From positions 256,001 through 320,000 of the forward strand of contig NZ_JAQNDL010000004.1 in the NCBI RefSeq assembly GCF_028368995.1: a stretch of DNA of 64,000 bases, given 5' to 3'. Of this stretch, positions 24,675 to 33,649 are shown in pieces. This DNA is from Nannocystis bainbridge. GTDB lineage: Bacteria > Myxococcota_A > Polyangia > Nannocystales > Nannocystaceae. The notes under the pieces are model-generated. The model worked only from the letters and a program-made list of their open reading frames with translations, was not told the DNA's origin and did not search any database. Positions within the stretch are counted from its first letter, which is position 1; every line of letters starts with the position of its first letter. A program made the position numbers and the translations under genes.

Positions 24675-27494
24675 ATGCGCGAGCCGGAGCCCATCACCGA
24701 GCACGACAGCGGCGCGAGCGATCGTTTCATGCGCCTGTTCGCCGAGCACCGCGAGCAGGCCGCGACCGCCGATGCGTCGGCCGGGGGTGCCTTCGATTTC
24801 CCGGCCGAGGACGTCGCGGCCTTCAGCGCGCTGATCGGCGACCGCTACCGGATCGAGCGCGAGCTCGGACGCGGCGGCATGGGGGTCGTCTTCCTCGGCC
24901 ACGACCATCGGCTCGAGCGCTGCGTCGCGCTCAAGGTGTTGCCGCGCGCGCACGGCGAGAGCGCGGCGCATCAGCGCCGATTCCTGCGCGAGGCGCGGAC
25001 GGTGGCCAAGCTGTCGCACCCCCACATCGTGCCGATCCTGCACGCCGAGGAGGCCGGGCCGTTCGCCTACTTCACGATGGCCTACGTCGAGGGCGAGACG
25101 CTCGCCGAGCGGATCCGCCGCGCAGGTCGCATGCCGGTCGTCGAGGTGGTGAAGGTGCTGCGCGAGGTCGCGTGGGCGCTGGCGTACTCGCACGCGTGCG
25201 GGGTGGTGCACCGCGACGTCAAGCCCGAGAACATCCTGCTCGAGCGGGCCACGGGCCGCGCGCTGGTGTCGGACTTCGGCATCGCCCAGCAGGTCGGCGA
25301 CGCGGGCATCACCGGCGCCGATCACCTGGTCGGCACGGTCCTGTTCATGAGCCCGGAGCAGGCGCAGCGCGTCGAACTCGACGGGCGCAGCGATCTCTAT
25401 TCGCTGGGGGTGGTCGGCTTCTGGCTGCTGTCCGGCAAGTATCCGTTCGCCGCCGACACGGCGCTGGCGTCGTTGCTGCAGCGCGTAAATCGGCTCGCGC
25501 CGCCGCTGCGCTCGGTCGCCCCCGATGTCGCGCCGGCGATCGCGGCGGTGATCGATCGCTGCCTCGCGCGCGCGCCGGACGACCGCGTGCGCAGCGGCGA
25601 GGAGCTGGCGGAGGCGCTCGAGCGGGCGCTGCACGGCGAGCCGAAGAGCGGCCGCGACGAGCGTGCGCTGGGCGAGGCCGAGATCGGCGCGGCGCTGCTG
25701 CAGGCCGCCGAGCTGCGGCGGATGCTCCGCGAGCACGCGGAAGCGCCGGCGCCGATCGACCGGGTCTGCCGCGCGCTGGGCGAGCAGCTCGGCGTGCCCG
25801 GCGGCGTGGCGATCGACCTGTTCGAGCGGCTCGCGCTCATGTGCCCCGGCGACGCCGACGACCTGCGCGTGCTCGCTGCGGCGCACGGGCAGCTGTTGCC
25901 AGATCCGCAGCATTCCACGGCCGCCGACCTCGGCGCCATGTTCGCGACCCGGGACGACGCCTCGCTGTTCGAGCGGCTGCTCGGCCTGAGCCGCGGCTTG
26001 CCGCTGCACCACCCGCTGGTCCAGCGCCTGCATCTGCTGGCCGCGCGCGTGCGGGCGCATCGTGACGGGGCCGACGACGGCGAGGTCGCGGCGCGCTTGT
26101 TGCTCGAGATCCGCGACCTCGCCGCGCGCCTGCTCGAGCTGCGGCGCGAGGGCTTTGGCGAGCCGGTCGTCGACCACGAGAGCGCGACGCTCGGGCTCTA
26201 CCAGGAGGTGTTGGCGGAGGTCCGCCGCAACGACGGCGTGCGGGCATCGAAGCGGCTCCTGGACCTCGCGCGGGTGCGTGGGGCCTCGCGCTCGCAGCTC
26301 GCGGCGGTCGGCGCCCTCGCCGAGCAGGCGAGCCAGCACGCCGGCGTTCATGCCGCCCGCGGGAGCGACGACGCGTGGTTCGCCTTGCTGGCCGCGCTGC
26401 TCGAGTCGGCCGGCAGCCTGGTGTCGGCGGGTCCGGACGAGCTGGCGATCACCGCGCGCACCGACGAGCTGCGACGCGGCGACCTGCAGAGGGCGCGGCG
26501 ACTGTTCCTCGCGCGCCGCGGCGAAGAGCCTCCGCGAGCGAGCGACGCGATCTTCGTCGCCGAGGCGGTGGGCAAGTCGTACGGCCGCCGCAACCGCGCC
26601 GCCGATCAGGTGCTGGGCGACGTCTCGCTGGCGCTGCATCCCGGGACCATCACCGGGGTGGTCGGGCCCAACGGCTGCGGCAAGACCACGCTGCTGCGGA
26701 TCGTCGCCGGCCAGCTCGCGCCCGATGTCGGCCGCGTCGCCTATCCGCGGCTGGATCCGCCGGGCGTCGCGCGCGGGACGACCGACTGGCAGCGGGTGCT
26801 GCCGCAGATCGGCTACGTCGCGCAGCGCCCGGAGCGGTGGTTCGGCGGCCTCGGCGACAACCTGCACCGCTGGGCCGCGCTGCACGGGGTGGTCGGCGAG
26901 GACAACGCGATCGAGGTCGAGTTCTACCTCAACCGCCTCGACCTGCTGCGTTACCGCGACGCCCAGTGGCACGAGCTGTCGGGCGGCTATCGCATGCGCT
27001 TCGAGCTCGCGCGCGTCATGGTCGCGCGCCCGCGCCTGCTGGTGCTGGACGAGCCGCTGGCGCCGCTCGACATCAATTCGCAGGAGACCTTCCTGCGGGA
27101 CCTCCGCGACCTCGCCGACATGGACGGGCAACAGCTGCCGATCCTGCTCAGCTCGCAGCACATCGTCGAGGTCGAGTCGATCGCGGACACGCTGTTGTGC
27201 CTGCACCAGTCGGGTCGGCCGCGCTTCTGCGGCCCGGCCCGCGCAGTGGCGGGTCGCGGCGACGAGCGGGTGTACGAGCTCGGCGGCGCGATCTCGCAGG
27301 ACCTGCTCGACGCGGTGCGCCAGCAGTTCGCGCTCACGGCCCATCGCGCGGGCGAGCGCTGGATCGTGCGAGTGCCGGCAGATGTCCCGGAGGACAGGTT
27401 GCTGCGGGCGCTGCTGGCCCGCCACGGCAGCGTCGATTACTTCCGCAACATCACGCAATCTTGCGTGCGTTTTTTCAGGGGAGATGCGTCATGA
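24675..27494 (+). CDS. Ser/Thr protein kinase fused to an ABC transporter ATPase
   Basis: This is a 939-aa fusion. Residues about 57-320 are a complete Hanks-type kinase: GRGGMG loop, ALKVL lysine, HRDVKPEN (near 178), DFG and MSPEQ. A helical region of about 300 residues follows, with no recognised domain. From about 626 an ABC ATPase domain begins: Walker A GPNGCGKTT (near 665), signature LSGGYRM (near 768), Walker B LLVLDEPLAPLD and SQH switch histidine. Both catalytic modules look intact. An AGGAGA ribosome-binding site precedes the ATG. Its stop overlaps the membrane protein start (ATGA), so the ATPase probably energises that protein while the kinase senses or regulates. A TGTCC-N4-GGACA hairpin lies in frame near the C-terminus (27383-27396). 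Confidence 0.92.
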   Translation: MREPEPITEHDSGASDRFMRLFAEHREQAATADASAGGAFDFPAEDVAAFSALIGDRYRIERELGRGGMGVVFLGHDHRLERCVALKVLPRAHGESAAHQRRFLREARTVAKLSHPHIVPILHAEEAGPFAYFTMAYVEGETLAERIRRAGRMPVVEVVKVLREVAWALAYSHACGVVHRDVKPENILLERATGRALVSDFGIAQQVGDAGITGADHLVGTVLFMSPEQAQRVELDGRSDLYSLGVVGFWLLSGKYPFAADTALASLLQRVNRLAPPLRSVAPDVAPAIAAVIDRCLARAPDDRVRSGEELAEALERALHGEPKSGRDERALGEAEIGAALLQAAELRRMLREHAEAPAPIDRVCRALGEQLGVPGGVAIDLFERLALMCPGDADDLRVLAAAHGQLLPDPQHSTAADLGAMFATRDDASLFERLLGLSRGLPLHHPLVQRLHLLAARVRAHRDGADDGEVAARLLLEIRDLAARLLELRREGFGEPVVDHESATLGLYQEVLAEVRRNDGVRASKRLLDLARVRGASRSQLAAVGALAEQASQHAGVHAARGSDDAWFALLAALLESAGSLVSAGPDELAITARTDELRRGDLQRARRLFLARRGEEPPRASDAIFVAEAVGKSYGRRNRAADQVLGDVSLALHPGTITGVVGPNGCGKTTLLRIVAGQLAPDVGRVAYPRLDPPGVARGTTDWQRVLPQIGYVAQRPERWFGGLGDNLHRWAALHGVVGEDNAIEVEFYLNRLDLLRYRDAQWHELSGGYRMRFELARVMVARPRLLVLDEPLAPLDINSQETFLRDLRDLADMDGQQLPILLSSQHIVEVESIADTLLCLHQSGRPRFCGPARAVAGRGDERVYELGGAISQDLLDAVRQQFALTAHRAGERWIVRVPADVPEDRLLRALLARHGSVDYFRNITQSCVRFFRGDAS
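27383..27396. repeat. in-frame dispersed hairpin TGTCC-CGGA-GGACA
   Basis: Exact member of the dispersed family inside the kinase-ABC gene, translated as part of ADVPEDRLL close to the C-terminus. Confidence 0.6.
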
Positions 27495-28765
27495 GAGGGA
27501 CCTATTCACGATATCGAATGGTGGCCGCGTGGGGGCGGCTCGACCGCTATTTGTTGCTCAACCGGCCGCACCTATGGACGATGCGCTTTCATGGGACGGT
27601 GGCGCTGGGGCTGCTGGCCACCGCCGCGGCGCTGGTCATCGCGGCGATGGTGCCGGTCGCGGTCGACAGCGTGCCGAGCCTGCGGCCGTTCTTTCTGTCG
27701 TTGCTGGCGCTGAGCACGATCGGATCGCTCTATTGGACGTGGCTGCAATTCCGGGTGCTGCGCCACGTCAGCGTGCGCGGCCGCGACGGCGGCGGGCTGA
27801 CGTTCGTGCTCAACCTGGTGTGCCTGGTGGCGATTCTCCTGCCGCCGCTGGCGGCGACGTCGCTGCTGCGCGCGCGCGTGGTCGAGCGGGTGCCGCAGGC
27901 GCAATATCAGGCGGATATGCGGAGCTTCAACGAGGGGGTGAATGCGCTGAGGGCGTTCGATCGTCCGCGGCAGACGTATCGCTGCTCGCCGAGGGACGAG
28001 GAGCGCATGTTCGGCAAGGATTTCTGCGCGGGACCGATGCCGTCGCCAGCGACCCTCGTGCCTGCGGAGTTCGTGGCGCTCGAGCGCGATGGTGACGAGT
28101 TCAACCGGATCGACTGCGACGAGTGCGGCGCCGTGAACACACGGCTGGAGGCATTCACGGCGGTGGTCGCCCGCTACGGCGAGTCGCGCGCCGGGGCCAA
28201 CCTGAGCAACCTGCAGGTCGCGCACGGGCTCGGCGCGATCGAGACCTATCCGAGCCGATCTCACCTCTTCTCGGTGTGGTTCATGGCCGTGATCGCGGCC
28301 ACTGGCCTCACGATCGCCCGCACGTGCTCGCTGCGCCTGCTGCTCGAATCGGCCGCCGCGCTCGGGGCGGTGTGGGTCGCGCTGACGTTCCTCAGCAGCG
28401 CCTACGCGGCCCACTCGGGGTTGTCGTCGCTGCTCACGGTGGCGGTGTGCGCGGGCGCGCTGCCGGTCGCGGTGCTGGGCCTCCTGACCCGTCCGACCGG
28501 GCTTCAGCTGCGCCTGCTGGTCGCAGCCTGCTTGCTCGCGCCGGCGGCCACGTTGATCGCCGGGATGGCGATCGCCACGTCGCGCGACCTGTTCGATCAC
28601 ACCGACGTAGTGGAGTCGATGAACTACTTCGCCACGCCGTGGTCGAGCCACGGCGATGGGTTCTTCTTCGGGATGATCGGGCTGACCACGCTGGTGGCGA
28701 TCGCGGCGCTGGCGATGTTCCGCCCGGTGGCGCAGCGCATGGCCGCGATCCCGCGGCGACGCTGA
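27491..28765 (+). CDS. polytopic membrane protein, likely partner of the kinase-ABC fusion
   Basis: This 424-aa protein has about eight membrane segments: three near the N-terminus (AALVIAAMVPVAV, LSLLALSTIGSLYW and LNLVCLVAILLPPLAATSLL), then an extracytoplasmic loop of about 125 residues, then five more. The loop carries four Cys (YRCSPRD, DFCAG, IDCDECG) that may form disulfides or bind a ligand. I do not recognise a standard permease family by motif. The ATGA overlap with the ABC-ATPase gene makes it the likely membrane part of an ABC-type transporter or mechanotransmission complex. The N-terminus RYLLLNRPHLW is cytoplasmic. Confidence 0.82.
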   Translation: MRGTYSRYRMVAAWGRLDRYLLLNRPHLWTMRFHGTVALGLLATAAALVIAAMVPVAVDSVPSLRPFFLSLLALSTIGSLYWTWLQFRVLRHVSVRGRDGGGLTFVLNLVCLVAILLPPLAATSLLRARVVERVPQAQYQADMRSFNEGVNALRAFDRPRQTYRCSPRDEERMFGKDFCAGPMPSPATLVPAEFVALERDGDEFNRIDCDECGAVNTRLEAFTAVVARYGESRAGANLSNLQVAHGLGAIETYPSRSHLFSVWFMAVIAATGLTIARTCSLRLLLESAAALGAVWVALTFLSSAYAAHSGLSSLLTVAVCAGALPVAVLGLLTRPTGLQLRLLVAACLLAPAATLIAGMAIATSRDLFDHTDVVESMNYFATPWSSHGDGFFFGMIGLTTLVAIAALAMFRPVAQRMAAIPRRR

Positions 28766-28783
28766 TGGCTCACGAAGCTGCGC

Positions 28784-28814
28784 GCCGCGGCGGCCCGAAA
28801 CGGCGCGCCGCGGC
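28784..28814. terminator. terminator-like hairpin between convergent genes
   Basis: GCCGCGGCG (28784-28792) and CGCCGCGGC (28806-28814) form a 9-bp GC stem in the 61-bp gap between the membrane protein stop and the CotH gene stop. There is no T-tract. Confidence 0.5.
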
Positions 28815-28826
28815 TCGCTGCTGTGC

Positions 28827-30800
28827 TCAGGGCGTCTTGCAGATGTACGGCCGCGGCGAGTCGCAGGGCAGGTCGTTCCACAGGCCGGCGGACCAGGCGG
28901 GGAGGTTGGCGCAGTCCTCCTCGCCGGCGTTGTTGGGCTCGCCCTCGTTCCAGGCGGTGAAGCCGAGCGCGGTGCCGTCGGTCCACACGAAATCGTCCTC
29001 GCTGGCGATGTCGTTGAGGCCGATCCACCAGTCGCTGTTGGCGACCATGAACGCCTCGGCGGCGGCCCAGTCCTGGGTGGCCTGGTCGGGGATCGACAGC
29101 AGGTGGCCGCCCTGGGTCACGCAGTCGGCCTCGGCCTGGGCGAAGGGCAAGGCGACGAAGCAGAGCTGGGCGGTGCCGGGGCCGGGCAGGTCCTTCTCGA
29201 CGCAGTGGGGGCACAGGGGGTCGTCGTCCCAGACGCCGTCGCAGTCGTCGTCGTCGAGGTCGCAGGCCTCCTGGGCGCCGGGGTGGACGTCGGGGTCGTT
29301 GTCGTCGCAGTCGTCGGTGCAGGCGGAGAAGCCGTCGCCGTCGAGGTCGACGTCGCTGGGGATCGTGCAAGCGAGGCCGGCCTGGACAGAGGCGGCGCGC
29401 TGCATGAAGAAGGCGACGTTGCCGGCGATCTCGTTGGTGTTGTCGCCGTCGCTGCACTCCTTGCGCGGGTCGGCGGCGACGGCCGGGGCGATGCTGGCCC
29501 CGAGCTCGGCGGCGGCGCCGGCGAGGTCGAGGGCGTCGACGCGGGCGAGCACGTGGTCGAAGCTGTCGGCGAGCTGCTCGCGGCACGGCTGCGAGGCGGC
29601 GCACATCTGCGCCAGCCGCCCGTCGCCGCCGAACGGGTCGAGGTGGTCGCGCAAGATCTGGTCGATGCCCCACGGCATGAAGGTCCACAGCGCGCCGTCC
29701 TCCTGCGGGCGATGGACGTAGTAGTTGTTGCGGGTCCAGGCGTAGCCGTCCCAGTGGCCGAGGTAGATCTCGGTGGCGGCGAAATCGAGGTAGCGCCCGA
29801 GGTCGAGGACAGCGGCGACGTCGCTGGTAAAGGCGGCGGGGTCGAGCATGCCGTCGAGCGCGGTGGCGAAGTCGTAGAGGTCGGCGAATTCGAGGTCGTC
29901 GCCGTTGTCCTGATCGAAGGAGGGCACGAGGTCGGTGCGGATGTCGCTGCCGTAGGCGCCCTCGTAGATGCTGCCCTTGTCGCTGCCGTACCAGTGGTCG
30001 AGGTAGGGCTCGTTGTCGACGGACTCGACGGCGGTGTAGAGGCCGTAGGGCTCGCCGTTGACGCGCACGACGACGTGGCCGGCGCGGGGGGCCGCGATGC
30101 CGACGTCGCGGAAGAGCGAGTAGCCGAGGATCTCGCGCTGCATGCTGCAGTCCTGGACCATGTTGTTGACGGCGAGCTTCTCGAGGCCCAAGAGCCGCTG
30201 GTCGTCGACGTTGCGGTCGAAATTGAGGAGGAAGGCGGCCTTCTGATCGAGGGTGCGATAGGAGCCGTAGTTGCCCTTGAGGCGCACGCCGATCTCGGTC
30301 AGCTCGTAGACCTGGCCGTCGATCTTGGCCACGAGGTCGCCCTTGGTGTACTTCTTGCCATCGGCGTCGAGAGCGGCGATCGCCTCGTCGGAGAGGGTGA
30401 GGTCGAACTCGGCCATGGCGCCGAAGGCGAACAGCGGCTCGGCCTCGAGGTAGGGGTCCGGATCGCCGGTGGTGCCGCTGGTGGTGTCGGGTTCCTGCGT
30501 GGTCGCGGTGGCGTCGGTGGTGGTCGCGGTGGTGGTCGACGTCGCGTCGGTGGTGCTGGTGGTCACCGCGTCGGTGGTCGAGGTGTCGGTGGTGCCGGTG
30601 GTCGGGACGTCGGTGGTCGAGGTGGTGGTGCCGGGAGTGCCGGTGGTCGGCGCGGTCTCACTGGCGTCGGAGGTGGCGTCCGTCGTGGTGGCGTCGGTGG
30701 TGGTGGCGTCCGTGGTGGCGTCGGTGGTCTGAGCCGTGGGGCTGGTGCAGGCGGCGGCGAGGAGGAGCGGGACGGAGCGGTAAACGGCAGTGCGGGCCAT
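28827..30800 (-). CDS. lipoprotein with CotH kinase-like, MopE-type and C-type lectin domains
   Basis: This 657-aa surface protein begins MARTAVYRSVPLLLAAAC, a lipobox with Cys18. A Thr/Asp/Ser linker of about 95 residues follows (TTDATTTDATTTDATSDAS). Residues about 130-440 match the CotH spore-coat kinase family (IGVRLKGNYGSYRTLDQKA, LFRDVGIAAPRAGHVVVRVN, ARNNYYVH-like TRNNYYVHRP and FMPWGIDQ). Residues about 490-540 are an Asp/Cys-rich MopE-type repeat (DLDGDGFSACTDDCDDND, GAQEACDLDDDDCDG) that may bind calcium or another metal. The C-terminal 105 residues form a C-type lectin domain (WIGLNDIASEDDFVWTDG, WNEGEPNNAG, RPYIC). It may modify or bind surface glycoproteins. Confidence 0.9.
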   Translation of the reverse strand: MARTAVYRSVPLLLAAACTSPTAQTTDATTDATTTDATTTDATSDASETAPTTGTPGTTTSTTDVPTTGTTDTSTTDAVTTSTTDATSTTTATTTDATATTQEPDTTSGTTGDPDPYLEAEPLFAFGAMAEFDLTLSDEAIAALDADGKKYTKGDLVAKIDGQVYELTEIGVRLKGNYGSYRTLDQKAAFLLNFDRNVDDQRLLGLEKLAVNNMVQDCSMQREILGYSLFRDVGIAAPRAGHVVVRVNGEPYGLYTAVESVDNEPYLDHWYGSDKGSIYEGAYGSDIRTDLVPSFDQDNGDDLEFADLYDFATALDGMLDPAAFTSDVAAVLDLGRYLDFAATEIYLGHWDGYAWTRNNYYVHRPQEDGALWTFMPWGIDQILRDHLDPFGGDGRLAQMCAASQPCREQLADSFDHVLARVDALDLAGAAAELGASIAPAVAADPRKECSDGDNTNEIAGNVAFFMQRAASVQAGLACTIPSDVDLDGDGFSACTDDCDDNDPDVHPGAQEACDLDDDDCDGVWDDDPLCPHCVEKDLPGPGTAQLCFVALPFAQAEADCVTQGGHLLSIPDQATQDWAAAEAFMVANSDWWIGLNDIASEDDFVWTDGTALGFTAWNEGEPNNAGEEDCANLPAWSAGLWNDLPCDSPRPYICKTP

Positions 30801-30934
30801 GACCCGCGACGGTACGCCGACTGCAGACGGGTGGGAGGGTCGGCGTTTGCAGGTCCAGGGGCCGCGAGGGCGTGAGGGACGTGCTGGCCGGGGTTCCGCG
30901 GGGATCGAGGCGCTACGCAGGCGCGGCTCGGCGC

Positions 30935-31053
30935 TGTCCTTCGGGACATGTTGCGGGCGGCCGAGGGGCGAGAGAGCGCGCGGGCCGGGGCTGCCTCTCG
31001 GGACAGGTCATGGGGCGGGGGCGAGCCGGGGACGGCGGCTGTCTCTCGGGGCA
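30935..31053. repeat. three dispersed hairpin copies
   Basis: TGTCC-TTCG-GGACA is exact at 30935-30948. Two decayed copies follow at about 30992-31005 and 31040-31053 (CTCTCGGG loops). The copies are spaced about 50-55 bp apart, like the array at 13066. They occupy the 270-bp gap between the CotH gene start and the acid phosphatase gene stop. Confidence 0.7.
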
Positions 31054-31070
31054 GGTTGGGGCCGCGCGGG

Positions 31071-31910
31071 TCAGCGGGCGGGGTCGAGCGATTGCAGGCG
31101 CAGCTCCTGCTTCTGCGCCCTCGTCTTGTTGCGGTCGTAGTTGAAGAGGGCGTCGTCCCACGAGCCGTACATCGGGTTCGGGATGACGAACCACCGCGCG
31201 CCCCACCAGGCGGCGTGCTCGCGCACGAGGCCGGCGCGCTCGGCCAGGGTGGCGTGGTCCTTGTCGACGAAATCGAACAGGTTGTCGCCGAACATGAGGA
31301 CGATGCGGTGCGTCTTGGCGACCTCGGCGCGGCGCGGGCTCTTCTCCTTCCAGCCGCGCTCGGGGTCGCGGAAGTAGAAGGTGTCGAGGTTGGCAGTGTC
31401 GGGGAAGCCGAGCCGCGCGAGGTTGTCGCGGGTGGGCTCGGCCTGCGGGAGGTCGCGGTTCGAGACGTAGAAGACGCGCACGCCCTTGCCAGCAGCAGCA
31501 GCGAGGAAGGCGGCGGCGCCCGGGACCCCGGTGGCCTTGCGCTCGTCGATCCAGGCGCCCCAGGTGTCGGGGGCGAACTCGCCGCCGCTGGCGATCAGGC
31601 GGGCCTGGTAGGCGCTGTTGTCGAGCACGGTCTCGTCGACGTCGACGATGATGGCGGGCGGGAGGCCGGCGAAATCACCCTGCTGCTCGACGGCGGCGGT
31701 CCAGGTGGTGTCGGCGAGGGCCCGCTCGAGCGCGGGGCCGGCGGCGCCGTAAGCCTGCAGCGCGGCGGCCTCGTACTCGGCGCTGGTCTGCAGCCAGGCG
31801 ACCGCGAACAACATGTCGTTGGCGGCCCCGCCCGCCGCGACCGGGGTGTGCTTGCAGGCCAGCGGCGCAGCGAGGGCGAGGGCGAGGGCGATGCGAGGCA
31901 GGAGGGACAT
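31071..31910 (-). CDS. HAD-family acid phosphatase lipoprotein, e(P4)-like
   Basis: This 279-aa protein starts MSLLPRIALALALAAPLAC, a lipobox with Cys19. The HAD phosphatase motifs are in order: AIIVDVDETVLDNSAY (motif I, DxDxT), FYVSNRD (motif II), and MFGDNLFDFVD (motif IV). The class C/lipoprotein e(P4) type is supported by length, lipidation and the WTAAVEQQGDFAGLPPA segment ahead of motif I. Such enzymes remove phosphate from nucleotides such as NMN on the cell surface, for cofactor uptake. No neighbouring NAD gene supports a specific substrate here. Confidence 0.9.
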   Translation of the reverse strand: MSLLPRIALALALAAPLACKHTPVAAGGAANDMLFAVAWLQTSAEYEAAALQAYGAAGPALERALADTTWTAAVEQQGDFAGLPPAIIVDVDETVLDNSAYQARLIASGGEFAPDTWGAWIDERKATGVPGAAAFLAAAAGKGVRVFYVSNRDLPQAEPTRDNLARLGFPDTANLDTFYFRDPERGWKEKSPRRAEVAKTHRIVLMFGDNLFDFVDKDHATLAERAGLVREHAAWWGARWFVIPNPMYGSWDDALFNYDRNKTRAQKQELRLQSLDPAR

Positions 31911-32058
31911 GGGTGGCCGGAGAGTAGCGGGAAATGGCCGGCAGACCCACGCTGTCGGGCGCCGGGCGAGGCGGAGCGGTGTGACGGCGGTGGGGCCGAA
32001 GCACGACGCGGGCGCTGCGGGATCGTGACGGGCTGCGCGCGAGGGAGGCGCGGCGGTT

Positions 32059-32907
32059 TCAGGCCGGGCGGACGTCGGCGAGGAAGCGCTCGACGCTGGC
32101 GCGCACGGCTTCGCCTTCGCGGCGGCCCATGTCGAAGGCCTTCCGCACGCGCGCGGGGCTGGTGTAGTCCCACTTGTGGATCGGGACCTCTTGCGAGGGC
32201 GCGAGGTAGCGGACGTTGCGGGTGCTCGGGAGCGCTTGCGGGCGGTTGAGGAGCACGAGCACGGCGCCGGCGCGGGCGGTGGGGCCGAGCGCGCGCACGG
32301 GGGCGGGGTCGACGAGGCAGCCGTCGAAGTAGATGCGATCGGCGGCGCGCAGGACAGGGGTCACCGGCGGGCTGGCCGAGGAGCGCATGACTCGCTCGGA
32401 CAGCTCGGCGACGTCGGTGGCCTCGTGGGCGGTGTCGACCTCGGCGAGGATGCCAGGGTGCGGGACGTCGGGGCCGTGAAGCTGGCCGCGGCGGCGCCTG
32501 TCGGCGTAGGCCCACCAGGCGCTGGCGACGGTGGGGACGACGCGCCAGCCGGGGGCGACGCAGGCCTGGAGGATCCGTACGCGCGGAGCGTCGACGAGGC
32601 GCCGCAAGCTGGCGCCGTCGAGCAGCTCCTTCATGGTGGCGCGGTACATGGCCTCCTGCGGGAAGGCGGGACGGCCGAGGATGAGGCGCTCGGGGTAGAC
32701 GTTGCGCGGGTTGACGGCGGTGCGGGCGCTGAAGGCGGTGACGAGGGCCTCCTCGAGGTCGAGCGCGGCGGCCAGCGCCATGGCAGCGCCGGCCGAGACG
32801 CCCGCGAGCTCGACGGTGGTGCCGAGCTCGCGCAGGGCGGCGTAAGCCCCGAGCGCCCAGAAGGTCCGACAGCCGCCGCCCGCGAACACGACCGAAAACT
32901 CGCGCAT
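32059..32907 (-). CDS. patatin-like phospholipase
   Basis: This 282-aa cytoplasmic protein has the patatin set: an N-terminal oxyanion motif (VVFAGGGCRTFWALGAYAAL), the nucleophile elbow AGVSAGAAM (GxSxG) and the catalytic Asp in FDGCLVDPAPV. The oxyanion motif reads GGGCRT rather than the usual GGGxRG, which may matter for activity. Members hydrolyse fatty acyl esters of phospholipids. It lies 148 bp upstream of the acid phosphatase gene on the same strand, and about 740 bp from the next upstream gene. A tandem repeat array fills that gap. Confidence 0.88.
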   Translation of the reverse strand: MREFSVVFAGGGCRTFWALGAYAALRELGTTVELAGVSAGAAMALAAALDLEEALVTAFSARTAVNPRNVYPERLILGRPAFPQEAMYRATMKELLDGASLRRLVDAPRVRILQACVAPGWRVVPTVASAWWAYADRRRRGQLHGPDVPHPGILAEVDTAHEATDVAELSERVMRSSASPPVTPVLRAADRIYFDGCLVDPAPVRALGPTARAGAVLVLLNRPQALPSTRNVRYLAPSQEVPIHKWDYTSPARVRKAFDMGRREGEAVRASVERFLADVRPA

Positions 32908-33079
32908 GGGCGGCAGCTAACACCGGGGCGCGGCGCGGTCAAGGGGACGGCGGCGAAGGGCGATGCGGGCTGCGCCGGACGATGCGCGCGATGGCGTGGA
33001 TGCGAGCGAGCAGCGGGCGGGGCCGGCGATCGTGAAGCGTCGCGCGGCGCGGCGAGGCGAGTGATGCGGAGGCCAGTGA

Positions 33080-33615
33080 CATTGAACTTCGACAGGCGTG
33101 ATGCGAGTCGACGAAGCTTCAGCATCGACGACGAGAGTTGCGGGCGCCAGTGACGCGACGACATGGCCTTCGCACGTAGGATGCGAATCGGTGAGGGCTC
33201 GAGCCGCGACGACAGGAGGCGCTGGAGGTCCGCGATGCAAACGCGAGCGACGAGCGCGGCGCTCCAGCATCTAAGACGGGAGGTGCGGGAGGTCGGCGAT
33301 GCGATCGCTAACGATGAGGCGCGCGGAGAGAATCGGTGAGGCTCAGCATCGCGAAAGGTCGGCGATGCGGCATCGAACCTCGGAGCACGTGATGCGAATC
33401 GGTGGGGCTCCCGTATTGGGGTGCGGATGTCGGCGACGCGACATCGAAACTCGATTGCACGATGTGAATCGACGGGGCTCCCCATCGAGGCGCGTGAGGT
33501 CGGCGACGCGGCATCGAACCTCGGAGCGCGTGATGCGAAGCGGCTCCGCTCCGACATCGCGGCGCGGAGGTCAGCGATGGGGCACGCAACCCCTCGACGT
33601 TTGCGCGCGTGACAA
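33080..33615. repeat. degenerate tandem array of about 70-bp units
   Basis: Clear copies start with AGGTC(G/C)GCGATGCG-like sequence at 33226, 33290, 33356, 33427, 33497 and 33568. More degenerate ones lie upstream to about 33080. A well-preserved unit runs AGGTCGGCGACGCGGCATCG, then AACCTCGGAGCGCGTGATGC, then GAATCGGTGGGGCTCCCC-like sequence. Spacing is 64-71 bp and not a multiple of three, so no frame is kept. It fills most of the 742-bp gap (32908-33649) between the patatin and MnmD-like genes. Confidence 0.85.
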
Positions 33616-33649
33616 TGTCTTCGGCGCGAGGGGTCACGCCGAGCTGCGA

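Noticed and set aside
24537..27458. A 973-residue open frame opposite the kinase-ABC gene
   Set aside because: No recognisable motif, odd composition, and it overlaps a gene with intact catalytic motifs.
33080..33615. The approximately 70-bp array as a CRISPR
   Set aside because: Units are degenerate along their whole length with no alternating conserved repeat and unique spacer, and no cas gene is present.
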